A DNA stretch of 64,000 bases, taken from contig NC_026497.1 of NCBI RefSeq assembly GCF_000328475.2, positions 372,001 to 436,000 of the forward strand, read 5' to 3'. Of this stretch, positions 35,503-45,500 are shown piece after piece (position 1 is the stretch's first letter; each line of letters begins with the position of its first letter). A model generated the notes under the pieces. That model worked only from the letters and a program-made list of their open reading frames with translations, was not told the origin of the DNA and did no database searches. Made by a program: the position numbers and the translations under genes. This stretch comes from Mycosarcoma maydis. Its lineage: Eukaryota; Basidiomycota; Ustilaginomycetes; Ustilaginales.

Positions 35503-37968
35503 ATGTCGTTTTACAGTGCCTTTCCCACGAGCCCGCTCAGCCGCTCGGCGCTGGCATCCGAAGCAGTCGTCGAGCGTGAGTCAACACCAAGGACGCAGAC
35601 GAGGCGCTCAAACGCCTGTGCCTCGATCACGTCCCCGCTGGGATACGGTGCTGCACCTCGCCTCAACTCGGTCACGCTCAATTCTGATGGGGATCGCTTC
35701 GATCCGATGCTTCCAAGTCCACCGGAGCCGTCGCGCTTCTTCCACTCTGCCGCTCTGCCTTCGCGCCATGTCAGTGGTCCAGCTCGCCTGTTGCGCAACC
35801 CTTTCACTCGGCCTTTCCGGTCGCCCACCCAAAACAACCCCTTCGATGATGGCTATGATGCATACGCTGTTTCCCCTCCTATGTCATCCTCGAGCTTTAC
35901 TCGATCCATCGACACTCGACGTCGCTCATCCGGGTTCAGCATCTCAGCTTCCAGCCCGACGCCCAATTTTGGCAGTCTCGTCGGCTCTTTCCAAGAATCC
36001 CTTCTTCGCGGCCGTATGTCGATGCCAGCGTCCAAGCCTCTGATCTTTGATGCTGAGATCGGCGTGCTTGGCATGGGCAGGTGCAAACCATCGCTTCGAT
36101 GCCCGCCGCATGTTCACGTCAAGTTCCCTGCGCACTTTTACGACCTTCATGCCAGCGATAAACCAGCTTCAGTGCTCAATTCTGGCTCCACCGCCGCTCT
36201 TGGAAGCCCCTATGTTGGGACCATCGATCTCGAGGCTCACTACCATAATCTTCTCGTCACCAGCCGCCTCGAAGCACTCGGCGCCAATGGACCGGTTGCA
36301 TCCGCCGACCAAGCTGACCTGCCTCCATTTCCTGGATACGCCGTCCCGCCGAAAGGTCAGATCCAGCTGATCGTCAAGTACCCTGACTACAATGCTGTTA
36401 AGCTCTTCCTAGTACCCTACGACCTCACCGACATGCTGCCGGGAACCAAGACCTTTGTCCGTCAGACCACCGTGTCCCGTCCTAGATCAGAGAGCAACAG
36501 TGCGACTGCCGATTCAAAGGAAGAATCTCAGCTCGGCAACCGCTCCTCATCCAACATCGTTCGAGCAACGCCAACAAAAGAAGCTCTCCGCTTCGCGATT
36601 CACTTGCAGTTCTGCTGTCCACCTACCAAAGTCCAACACGACGATCACCAGGCTGGATTCGACGGTTCTGCTTCTCGCCGCTTTCGCCCTCGTGACGACG
36701 CTGGTCGGAATACGGCCAGGAATTCGAGCAGCCCACACTGCAGCCGCCGCGCTCAAACAGGCAAACCGTCCAAGATCTTTCTGCACAAGAGCATCCGTCT
36801 CGTCTTTGCTGCTCGTGCCCTGGACTCAAACGAGAAGCTCTTCGATCAGGTCGAGACGCCCGGCAAAGGACCGCAGCGCTTTTCCACGTACAACGGTCCC
36901 GATGACGAATGGCATCAACTTCACCATGAAGCAAAGGCAGCGCGTCTCTCCGCCGATCAATGTAAAGCCCCTCTACCTGCACACTCGTCCATCTGTGCAT
37001 CCGAGCTCGGCTTGCATGCGCAGCAATCCATTCACAACGGTCTCGGCATCGCCATTCACGGCACAGCTCCACATGCTGCCCGATCAGGTGGTGACAGTGC
37101 GTCATTGCACGAGAGCGTCGCGCCGCTCAACTCGGATCCGAATGGCGAAAGATGGCAACCAAGCAGCCCGTTTGCACACCAGTCCGCAATTTCACCCTCT
37201 CCCGCCGCCAGCGTGCTTCTGCCCGCCACAGCCGCGTGGAGCCTGAGCAGCCATGAAAGCAGCTTCGGTGCGCCTGCTACAAGGTGGCCACACTCTGTGC
37301 CTGCTGACCAACAAGATGTACACCAACTGGCGCGCTCGCTCGCGTCGACTCGTCTCACGGAAGCTCTTGCACCGCCTCAGGATGTCAAAACACCGGCCAG
37401 CGAGCCAGCGATACAGATATCAGAGCCTGCTGCATCTGGACAGTTGGCAACCCGGGCTACAGAGGGAGCAGGCGCATCGAGCATGCAGCATTTTCGCCCT
37501 GCAGTGTCGGCTTGTGCACGCCCATCGCGCATGCGAGCAGCATCGACGGCAAGTCTGTCGGAAGCACGTGTGCAGAGCGTGTCTGCACTCGGTCGGCTTG
37601 AAGAAGCTGAGATCGTCGTTACGCAGAGTAACAGTGTCTCTGTTGACTCAGCCTTTTCGCGCCGGTCGTTGCGGCCCACAAGAACAGCGGTCGGCGATCG
37701 CCCGGATCTGATTAGGAAGCTTTCCGAGCAATTTGCGCGAGGCTTCACACCTTCGCCCACGGCAAGTCCGATGGTGAGGCCTACGACGGCCTTGCGGCAA
37801 GCAGACGATGAGCTTGTGGAGATCAGCATTGATAATGCTAGTGGCGTGGGCGGGTGTGACTCGGCTGGCGGCCGAGGCCGGGCCAGAGCAGCCGCAATGG
37901 CGTTTGATCCACACTCCACTAGACCCCTACGTAACGATGTTTGTCACATGTACGTTTTTCCCGATTAG
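35503..37968 (+). CDS. Atos/FAM214 family protein (DUF4210 plus Chromosome_seg domain)
   Basis: A protein of 821 residues from the ATG at 35503 (MSFYSAF). An in-frame TTG lies 15 bp upstream and is not needed. The DUF4210 signature is at about residues 156-215: VGSFQESLLRGRMSMPASKP, then IGVLGMGRCKPSLRCPPH. The second conserved domain is in two parts: KGQIQLIVKYPDYNAVKLFL with YDLTDMLPGTKTFVRQ (about 284-321), and, after a disordered insert, KSIRLVFAARALDSNEKLFD (about 428-453). This pair defines the Atos proteins of animals, which act in transcription control, and their fungal relatives, linked in fission yeast to meiotic chromosome segregation. The remaining 370 residues are Ser/Ala-rich and disordered. 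The role here is not known. Domain assignment is strong. Confidence 0.9.
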   Translation: MSFYSAFPTSPLSRSALASEAVVERESTPRTQTRRSNACASITSPLGYGAAPRLNSVTLNSDGDRFDPMLPSPPEPSRFFHSAALPSRHVSGPARLLRNPFTRPFRSPTQNNPFDDGYDAYAVSPPMSSSSFTRSIDTRRRSSGFSISASSPTPNFGSLVGSFQESLLRGRMSMPASKPLIFDAEIGVLGMGRCKPSLRCPPHVHVKFPAHFYDLHASDKPASVLNSGSTAALGSPYVGTIDLEAHYHNLLVTSRLEALGANGPVASADQADLPPFPGYAVPPKGQIQLIVKYPDYNAVKLFLVPYDLTDMLPGTKTFVRQTTVSRPRSESNSATADSKEESQLGNRSSSNIVRATPTKEALRFAIHLQFCCPPTKVQHDDHQAGFDGSASRRFRPRDDAGRNTARNSSSPHCSRRAQTGKPSKIFLHKSIRLVFAARALDSNEKLFDQVETPGKGPQRFSTYNGPDDEWHQLHHEAKAARLSADQCKAPLPAHSSICASELGLHAQQSIHNGLGIAIHGTAPHAARSGGDSASLHESVAPLNSDPNGERWQPSSPFAHQSAISPSPAASVLLPATAAWSLSSHESSFGAPATRWPHSVPADQQDVHQLARSLASTRLTEALAPPQDVKTPASEPAIQISEPAASGQLATRATEGAGASSMQHFRPAVSACARPSRMRAASTASLSEARVQSVSALGRLEEAEIVVTQSNSVSVDSAFSRRSLRPTRTAVGDRPDLIRKLSEQFARGFTPSPTASPMVRPTTALRQADDELVEISIDNASGVGGCDSAGGRGRARAAAMAFDPHSTRPLRNDVCHMYVFPD

Positions 37969-38000
37969 TTCCTACGTTTCTCAATTAGTTCCTACGTTTC
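37964..38000. repeat. Direct repeat ATTAGTTCCTACGTTTC overlapping the Atos stop codon
   Basis: Two copies of the 17-mer ATTAGTTCCTACGTTTC (37964-37980 and 37984-38000). The TAG stop at 37966-37968 is part of the first copy. A second doublet, GCATTGTAGCAT, follows at about 38018-38045. Confidence 0.85.
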
Positions 38001-38613
38001 CCATACGTGGTATTCCGCATTGTAGCATTTCGCATTGTAGCATCTCGCATCTCGTCTTGTTGGCCTCGCATCGCATCGGTTTGTACGACGTGTCGATTCA
38101 AGTAGTGATAGCTCGCTATGTGGAGGCGAGCATGTGTGCTCGAGGCAAGACAGTCCTGTTACGGCGGAAACGAGGTGTGCAGAGCGGCGTAGGAGTGCTG
38201 CGTGAGCTGACTGGCATGCAGCGCGGAGATCAAGGTGGTGCGGAAATGTCAGGCGGTACGCATGTCTGAGTCACGAGTCGTGAGTGGGGTTACGACGTGT
38301 TTGTGTGGTTAGGGCGCATTTACCGGCGGTAGACAGTCACGAGGCACGAGTGGTGGGTGGTGAGTGAAATCGGCGTTACATGGCCGAAAATTTGCGACGT
38401 CTTAGGTGCATGGACGCGTTGGAAATGTGGGCGAAGCGCGAATCAAGAATCACAATCACGAATTTTGAAGCACGAATCGTTCATCGTGAATGTCGGGCTG
38501 GGCTAGGGTCCAGGTCGAGGTTGGCCAAGATATAAATACTGCGATTCTGTACGTTGGTCGTGATTGCATCGGGAGTTGACAAAGAAAACAATCCACGAAT
38601 CGTAGAGGTAAAC
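37969..38613. other. Intergenic region
   Basis: A 645-bp spacer with the direct repeats after the Atos stop, degenerate AGTCACGAG and AATCACGAAT copies (38265-38285, 38335-38365, 38440-38500), and the methyltransferase promoter. No gene is seen. Confidence 0.55.
38531..38538 (+). promoter_or_regulatory. TATA box of the methyltransferase
   Basis: TATAAATA lies 83 bp before the ATG at 38614. It supports 38614 over an upstream in-frame start at 38554, which would leave only about 15-20 bp after the box. Confidence 0.65.
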
Positions 38614-39664
38614 ATGTCGACATTCTCAAGGAAAACGTTTGACGCCGCGGCGTATCTGGCGTTTCGACCGTCGTATCCACGGTGGGTATATGATAAGGTG
38701 TTGACGTATCATTTTGGAGGAACGAGGCGCAAGGTGGGGGGGTTGGCGTTGGATTTGGGGTGTGGACCGGGGGTGTCGACGCTTTCGCTGCTGCCGCATT
38801 TCGAGCGAGTGATTGGGATCGATGCTTCGGAACAGATGGTGAGCGTGGCTATCACGCCGGAAACACGTGGACTTCCAGCGGAGCTACTACCAGAATCGCA
38901 AGATGGGTTGGGCAAGCTCGAGTATCGTCAGGGTTACAGCGAGCAGTTGGATTTCCTGCAAGATGCGTCGGTGGATCTGGTCACTTGCGGTCAAGCTGCG
39001 CACTGGTTTGATTACCCCTTGTTTTGGAAAACCATGACAAGGGTGCTCAAGCCAGGTGGAAGCGTATGTCTGTACGGATATCCGGATTTCTTCCTACCAG
39101 ACTTCCCGAGCACACGCTCGCTGCTCAACCGCTTCTCGCTCAAAGACGGTCAAGCACCGGCTTGTCCGGAATCCGAACCCACCGAGCACATTGACTCGAT
39201 CGCTGACTTTTGGGAACAACCAGGTCGATCCATCGTCAATCAAGGCCTCCAACCCGTCCCGTTTCCAACCACGTACGCCGAGCTTGCTCGGTACTGGAAC
39301 GCTTCCAGCGCGCTCAAACGAACCTTTTCCACGATAGGTCTTCCCCAACACCACATTTGGCCGTCGTGGCCTCCGCTAACCACGGCGCCGCTCGAAGCCG
39401 AGCTGGACGATCATGTCAAGTCCGAGTTCCAGGGCGAACAGTCACACGCCACCATGGACAAGCTCTTGAACTGGTCGCAGCTCGCAAGCTATCTCAGAAC
39501 TTGGTCCGCTACGCACACCTACCTGCAACAGCACCCGGAACAGAGCCAAAACGGCGCGCCGGATGTGGTGGATAGGTTTGTACTCCAGTTGAGAAATCAT
39601 ATCAAGAAGGCCAACGGTGGAAACGACGTAACCAACTGCATCTCAGATGGCCGCTCTGCTTTGT
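38614..39664 (+). CDS. SAM-dependent methyltransferase, Crg1/Tmt1-like, 3' end lost in a gap
   Basis: At least 350 residues, read from the ATG at 38614 (MSTFSRKTFDAAAYLAFRPS). The class I methyltransferase fold is clear: motif I LALDLGCGPGVSTL (residues 44-57), VIGIDASEQM (motif II), DLVTCGQAAHWFD (motif IV) and TRVLKPGGSVCLYGY (post-motif). The NxxYxxxRPSYP-type N-terminus and HWF resemble yeast Tmt1 (trans-aconitate) and Crg1 (cantharidin resistance), so a small carboxylated or lipophilic substrate is likely. The substrate is not determined. The frame runs into the 100-N gap at 39665; the few codons after the gap that stay open to 39783 may not belong to it. The extension after residue 300 is near the end expected for this family. 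Confidence 0.88.
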
Positions 39665-39764
39665 NNNNNNNNNNNNNNNNNNNNNNNNNNNNNNNNNNNN
39701 NNNNNNNNNNNNNNNNNNNNNNNNNNNNNNNNNNNNNNNNNNNNNNNNNNNNNNNNNNNNNNNN
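39665..39764. other. Assembly gap (100 N) at the methyltransferase 3' end
   Basis: Exactly 100 N. True length unknown; the stop codon of the methyltransferase is probably inside it or just after. Confidence 0.95.
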
Positions 39765-39962
39765 CATGATCAAAAAGAAGTAACACTTGTCTATGCGATC
39801 GCCAATCACGAATCACGACCATGTTTGTTTGCTCGAAAAGTGCCATTTGGGCTATTTGCGCGTCCGAATGGAATAGCATTCGTGATTCACGATGGCAAAA
39901 TTTCTACCACAGGGGAAGCTGTCAGAGCAGCGAGCTAGAATACAAGCGGACAAGAGTATCAC

Positions 39963-40934
39963 CTAGGGCATCGGAGGGTTCGGACGATCCTCCCTCTTGT
40001 TCTTGGCCAAATCGAGGGTACCCTGGATTCTGATCTTATGAGCCATCCAGTGCGGCAACACACGGATCCAGGCCAGCCTTCCGATCCATCCTGGGACGTA
40101 GAGACTTCCGCCTTGACCGCTGAGGAGCTGGTCGACCATCTTGGAACCCACCACTTCGGGTTTGATCATTTTTTTGTGGAATTTGGGGACAAAGATGGCT
40201 TCGGTCATGGGCGTGGCGATCCAGTATGGATGGACAATACTGCAGAGCACGCCGGTGCGATTCTGGTAGAGAAGCTCGAGTTCAAGCTGAAGAGTTTCGT
40301 GGAGCGATACGAGCGCAGCTTTTGTAGCGCCATAGTCTGCGCCGCCAGCAGGCATGATGAATGAACCAGCCGAGGCGACCGACATGATGTGACCGTGGTT
40401 GGTGCGGATCATGTGTGGGAGGAAAACTTTGAGCGTGTAAAAGTGCGAGAGAAGGTTGACTTCGATGGTCAACTTTGTCTTTTTGGGGTCAAACTCGAGA
40501 ATGCTAGGACCGTCGTTAGCGACACCGGCGTTGTTGACGAGGATGGTGACGGCACCGAGATCCTTCTCGACATTTTTGGCAGCTGCAGCGATGCTGTCGT
40601 AGTCAGTCATGTCGGCTTTGTAGAAGCGCACTGTGTTGGAAAGGATGCCGCCCTTGGGCTCGACCAGGTCGAGGATGGCCACTTTGACGCCGCGAGCCGA
40701 AAGACGTTGGACGACCTCCATGCCAATCCCACCGGAACCACCAGTGACAACCGCAACCTCGGAGGTGGTGTTGGACCACGCTTTGCGCGCCGCAACGCGC
40801 TGACGATGCTGCGCAAACTTTTGTACCACATAGAGTGCGAACAGCGCCAGAACGGCCGAACCAGCACGCGTGGAAGTGAGCTGGGTGTAGTAACCGCCCA
40901 GGCGCTGTTGAATCGAATCGACAGTGAGGCTCAT
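39963..40934 (-). CDS. Membrane-anchored short-chain dehydrogenase, RDH10/17beta-HSD11-like
   Basis: A protein of 323 residues from the ATG at 40934 (MSLTVDSIQQ). An N-terminal hydrophobic segment (residues 26-38, SAVLALFALYVVQ) followed by a basic stretch suggests anchoring in the ER or lipid-droplet membrane with the enzyme facing the cytosol. The SDR core has TGGSGGIG (64-71), acidic Asp89 after beta-2 (favouring NAD over NADP), NNAG (134-137) and the catalytic Ser188, Tyr201 and Lys205. The C-terminal helix region (FHKKMIKPEVVGSKMVDQLL) is typical of the retinol/hydroxysteroid dehydrogenase branch. A lipophilic alcohol or ketone is the likely substrate. Fungal members are often annotated simply as dehydrogenase/reductase. 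Confidence 0.9.
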   Translation of the reverse strand: MSLTVDSIQQRLGGYYTQLTSTRAGSAVLALFALYVVQKFAQHRQRVAARKAWSNTTSEVAVVTGGSGGIGMEVVQRLSARGVKVAILDLVEPKGGILSNTVRFYKADMTDYDSIAAAAKNVEKDLGAVTILVNNAGVANDGPSILEFDPKKTKLTIEVNLLSHFYTLKVFLPHMIRTNHGHIMSVASAGSFIMPAGGADYGATKAALVSLHETLQLELELLYQNRTGVLCSIVHPYWIATPMTEAIFVPKFHKKMIKPEVVGSKMVDQLLSGQGGSLYVPGWIGRLAWIRVLPHWMAHKIRIQGTLDLAKNKREDRPNPPMP

Positions 40935-41158
40935 CGTGATGGGACCAGCTCTCTGGATACAAGGGGTTTTCAAGCGGTGGATGGTAGTGGACGTAGGACG
41001 GCGAGAAGGTGAGGATCATGTTGGCGGTGCCAATCAGTACAGTAACACGCTGTCGGGCCGGCTGAGCCGAGCCAAACCAGCCACACCCCGAGTGTGGAGT
41101 AACAACCGTGAGCCACAACCGCGACCGAATTCGTGAAAATCGTGAAATCACGAATGTG

Positions 41159-41183
41159 AATCGTGAATCGTGAATCGTGAATG
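41159..41183. repeat. (CGTGAAT)n tandem array
   Basis: Three to four copies of CGTGAAT, following further degenerate copies from 41130. Confidence 0.9.
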
Positions 41184-41403
41184 TCGTCTGTGAAAGGGTG
41201 CACAAACCATGCACGATTAATTACAATTCACCATGATTCGTGATGCACCGAGCGAGCGCGAATCGCGAGTCGTGAGTGGCGACTTGGCAAGGCACGCGAG
41301 AAGGTAAAGAATGTTAGCGAAAGGGTCTAACAACTACGCCGTGAGTCACAACACACGCACAGCTCCGAGTCACGAGTTCGGATTGCGGAGGAAACAACAA
41401 CCG

Positions 41404-41441
41404 TGAAAAAAAAAACAAAAAAAAAACAAAAAAAAAAAAAC
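41404..41441. repeat. A-rich tract interrupted by single C bases
   Basis: Runs of 8-12 adenines are separated by single cytosines. It sits between repeat copies with no coding frame, and could be the tail of an old retrotransposed element or slippage-prone DNA. Confidence 0.85.
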
Positions 41442-42081
41442 AGCGTTCGCTTCCCACGCAACGACGCTTCCGCGGAGAGTAAGTCGTGAGTATGACCTGG
41501 AGCTTGACATTCACGATTTCCCATCCATGCATGCCGAAGCCTAGCTTTTTGCTTTGTACTACAACTCGAGACTGCGGTAGCCGACCGCGCGCTCGGCACT
41601 CGACTGCAAAGTTGGGGTTGACAGGTTACCACCGCAATCACGATAAGAGTTGTAACAGTAAACTCAGAGACGCACAGACTCACACTCGTGACTGGCGCGT
41701 GAAATAACGTTAGTCACGAACAACTGACTCGTGACTCAGAACTCGCGGCTGTACGCGCTCGTCGCTACGTAATCCAATAATTCAAGCATGTTAAGATCAC
41801 CGTTCTCTGTCGTACAACACACGCCTCTGGCTCTCCAGTGTGAGTCTGCCGTGCCCTGCTGGCTTTTCGGATTAACTTAGCATAGAATCTTTGCGAGCTG
41901 CATGAGCGAGAGACCAAGAAGCTGCGCAACGAAAGCGGAAGCGAGATTATATCGTGTCCCACTTTTAGTGGCAAAATACCCCACACGAGCTGCCAAAGCG
42001 AGTAAACATATTATAAAAGATGCGTGCTTGTATATCGTGTATGTAGAAAGTGGAAAATCACGAATCCCACCCGTGATTCGC

Positions 42082-42104
42082 GATGGCGATGGCGATGGCG
42101 ATGG
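42082..42104. repeat. (GATGGC)n microsatellite
   Basis: About four copies of GATGGC directly after the repeat copy CCCGTGATTCGC. Confidence 0.85.
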
Positions 42105-42284
42105 TGATTCAAGATTGGCGATGGGCGAGTACGCCGCTTGACTCGAGGTCCAACTAGTCTCGCACATCAACTCGGCATCACCGTGCTGCAGAAACGGCAG
42201 AAACGGCTGTCAAAGAATGCGTTGACGGCCAGAGTCTGAGGGTGAGAGGCGAAGCTGCATAGGAGAGGTGTGAAAGCACAAAAC

Positions 42285-42384
42285 NNNNNNNNNNNNNNNN
42301 NNNNNNNNNNNNNNNNNNNNNNNNNNNNNNNNNNNNNNNNNNNNNNNNNNNNNNNNNNNNNNNNNNNNNNNNNNNNNNNNNNNN
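42285..42384. other. Assembly gap (100 N), intergenic
   Basis: Exactly 100 N upstream of the zinc-finger gene. True length unknown. Confidence 0.95.
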
Positions 42385-42583
42385 GGCTGACAGCTTTGCA
42401 CCGTCATACACACGCTACACCATTCACGATTGCATTCGATTGCATCCGCTACATTCACCTTCGTCTGGCACCCTCCCTCTGATGCTCAAGCCCGAGATCG
42501 ACATGTTGACGAAATGATAGTGTAACCTTGTTTCGCCGTCAAGTTGTGCATTCCACCCGCCTCAATCCTTTCCGCTCTCCACC

Positions 42584-45500
42584 ATGCCCAAAACCATCTC
42601 GTGCCCGCACGCTGGGTGCACCTACCTGTTCTCGAAACCCGTCCATCTACGCCGCCATCTGCTCTCGCATTCGGACGAATCAGTCTGGAAGTGTCCCGAC
42701 TGCGATCAGGAGTTCAAACGCATCGACAGCTTTCAAAGGCACAAGAAGCGCATCCATCCTGACCAGCCTGATCTGGTTGCCGTCAAGATCGACTCAGACT
42801 CAAGTAACCAGGACAAGGATACCAAGTCGGACGCTGATGCCGAAGATCAGATCGACCATGAGTTACATGCCTCTCTGCCTCATGCCGAAACCAACACCAA
42901 CACCAACGCTTCCGCATCTCCAGCCATACCAGTCGCTTTGCAGCAACTCAACGCTTACGATGCAAATTCAAATCCATCGCCTTCCACCAACACCACACGT
43001 AGTTCAGCTGCCTTCTCTCCCAGTACATCTGACGCGCGTCCTTCGGCCTCGTCCAGCTCCACCTACCATCGTTCGCACCTCTACCATCCCTATGCTCGCA
43101 ACGATCATGGCTCGCAATCCGCCTCGTCCGCGCCTGCCCACTCTTCCACCAGCGACCCATCGAGCATCACCCACACTTCTTGGCAGCCACAGAGCAATCA
43201 ACCCCAAATCTTTGATTCCACTCCCCATCCCTCGGCCACTGCGTCCACAGCGACTCCGTCTAGCTCGTTGTCCTTCTATCCCAACTTGTATGGAGCTCCG
43301 ATCTCGTACAACGACTATGCCACCGCTGCTCCTGCAGCAGCCGCAGCAGCAGTAGCCTATGCTCAACCTGCCTCGGCTGACCACGCTGCTCCGCTTTCAA
43401 TACCCTCGCTCACCCAACCCTCGCCTTCGTGGGGGTCTAGCTCCAACTCGGAAACTGAGGGGCAAAACTTTTTTGACGACATCCTTCAGTCGATCCTCAT
43501 GGATTCCATCTCGAGCTTCGTACCGCATGAGCCAATGGCTCCTGTCGACTTTGGCGCCTCCACAGCCATGTCCACCGAAGCGTATACCTTTGGCGATCCC
43601 ATCTCGTCCGCGCAGCACCAGCACCAGCAGCTCCAGAACCAGAATCAGAACCAGAATCAGAATCAGAATCAGAATCAGAATCAGAACCAGAACCAGAACC
43701 AGAATCAGAATCAGAATCAGAATCAGAACCAGAACCAGAACCAGATTCCGATGCAGAAACCCGCGCATCAGATGCACAACGACAATGCGTCCCTGCAAGC
43801 ACAATCTCAGCCATCAGCAGCCTTGTCCGGCCAGCAACAGCACACTTCAACGCCAAAGCCAGACGCACCATGTGGCACGGGCACGGGCACGGGTTCGCAT
43901 TCTCTTCCACAACCACTGGTCAACCTCGTCCCCTTTGCAACTTTTACCGAGTCGGCTTACAACTCGGGCAGATCGACGCCTGCAACACCACGCCATCCAC
44001 CTGGCATCTCTATGGATGAATCCGACGAGATGGCGCGCTCCGTCGAAAAGGTGGGCGACCAGGCAGCTACCAACATTGGTGCTAGGACTCGAGATCTTGT
44101 ACTGCATGGTGTCAACATCCCGAAAAAGCCACCACGCCTGACTGCAGTCTCTCTGTTCAACGCTGCGACGCGCCATATACGCTCGATGCTACCGTTGCTT
44201 CCTTCCTACTGGTTACTCGATCATCGACGGCTTGCTGCCGAGCGACCGTACGTCTTTGTTTCTCTTCTCGCTCTCGGAACGCTTTGGCAGCCACGCGCCG
44301 ATGTCAAGGCGTACGGTGCCGAGCTCTGGCAACTCATCTTTCGCAGTATTTGGGCAGGTGCCGTCTTCTATCTCGATCAGCCTCAGCTGATGCGTGAAGC
44401 TACCGCGGTTATGGCTTTCACCCATCTCTACGCGTTTCTCTGTCGCGACGAGAACATCCGTCGCAAATCCATCCACAGCACCTACACCGGAAGCTCGCTC
44501 TGTCGAGAACACGGCTGGCGTCAGGGCATTTGGTTCCTCGTCGGGCCCTGGGAGCAGTCTCTGCAGCGATTGCTTGGGCCGAATCTGCAGATGGCTCTCG
44601 TTGAACTCGAAGTGCTTGCCAGAGATCAGACCACCAACAAGCTGTCATCCGAGCAGAAGAAGCTGCTCGAACATCTGCATGGCGTCTGGAAGCAGTGGTC
44701 CGACGCCGAAGAGGTGAATCGCAACATGATCTGCCACAGCATCACCGAATCGCACCATTCCGAATTTCTCTCGAGTTACAGTCAGATGCGTGCCATGGGT
44801 AGGATCGCTTGCCAGGCGCTAGTTCCATGTGCTGACGACGTGTGGGATGCAAAGACATCGATCGAATGGGCCAAGCTCGTGCTCGAGCACAAGGCTACGC
44901 GAGAAGGCTATCAGCGAGCGTTGCTTTCCGGTAAGAAGCAGCTCGGTCCGATCTTGGATGCTCTCTTCGGTATTCACGCACCCTCACCCGCTTCCAACGA
45001 GGACCAAGACGAGGACGCCAACGACGGTTCCACAAACAAGCGCGGCCTCGAACATATGCTCTGCTTCACAGTCAAAGAACACTTTGCGCTCTTGAGCCTA
45101 CTCGAAGGTCTGCATCTGCTATGGACTGCTCGACACTCGCCGCCTTTCCGAACAGGCACTTCGTACGCTGCCGATTTCTCGCCAGCTCAACCTTGGCATT
45201 CCGCTGGTCTCGAAACGGCGTTTTGCATCAAAGGTGGCACCGCCTATCACAAGCTCAACGTGCTGGACACAGAAATGATGCTGGCAGCGCTTTCAAGGTG
45301 GATGCGACTGTATCATCAGTCGTACTTGCCCAACCCGGTGGCCAACTCGACTGGATTCAGCCGACCGATCAATGGCGATGGACGCGGTGAGGCTCAGCCG
45401 GTCGAGAATGGCACTTTCAAATCGGGAGCTTCTGTCAACAGAGCACGCGTGCCCAATTTGGGCCCCAGCAACGACCGCTTCCTGCTGCATTTCCGATTCC

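Larger units (their letters stand above)
40935..42583. other. Repeat-rich intergenic region with an assembly gap
   Basis: 1.65 kb. It holds the array at 41159-41183, a poly-A/C tract at 41404-41441, a GATGGC microsatellite at 42082-42104, many single AATCACGAA copies (41210-41285, 42055-42080, 42420-42430) and the 100-N gap at 42285. No gene is supported. Confidence 0.65.

Noticed and set aside
35135..36043. Plus-strand frame of 302 codons overlapping the start of the Atos gene
   Set aside because: It is in a different frame from the conserved DUF4210 sequence and begins inside intergenic repeats; it is a shadow.
39765..39783. Last codons of the methyltransferase after the gap (MIKKK and stop)
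   Set aside because: The frame across 100 placeholder N is meaningless, so I ended the gene at the gap.
41404..41441. Poly-A tail of a retrotransposon
   Set aside because: No target-site duplication, reverse-transcriptase fragment or 5' element sequence could be found next to the A-rich tract.
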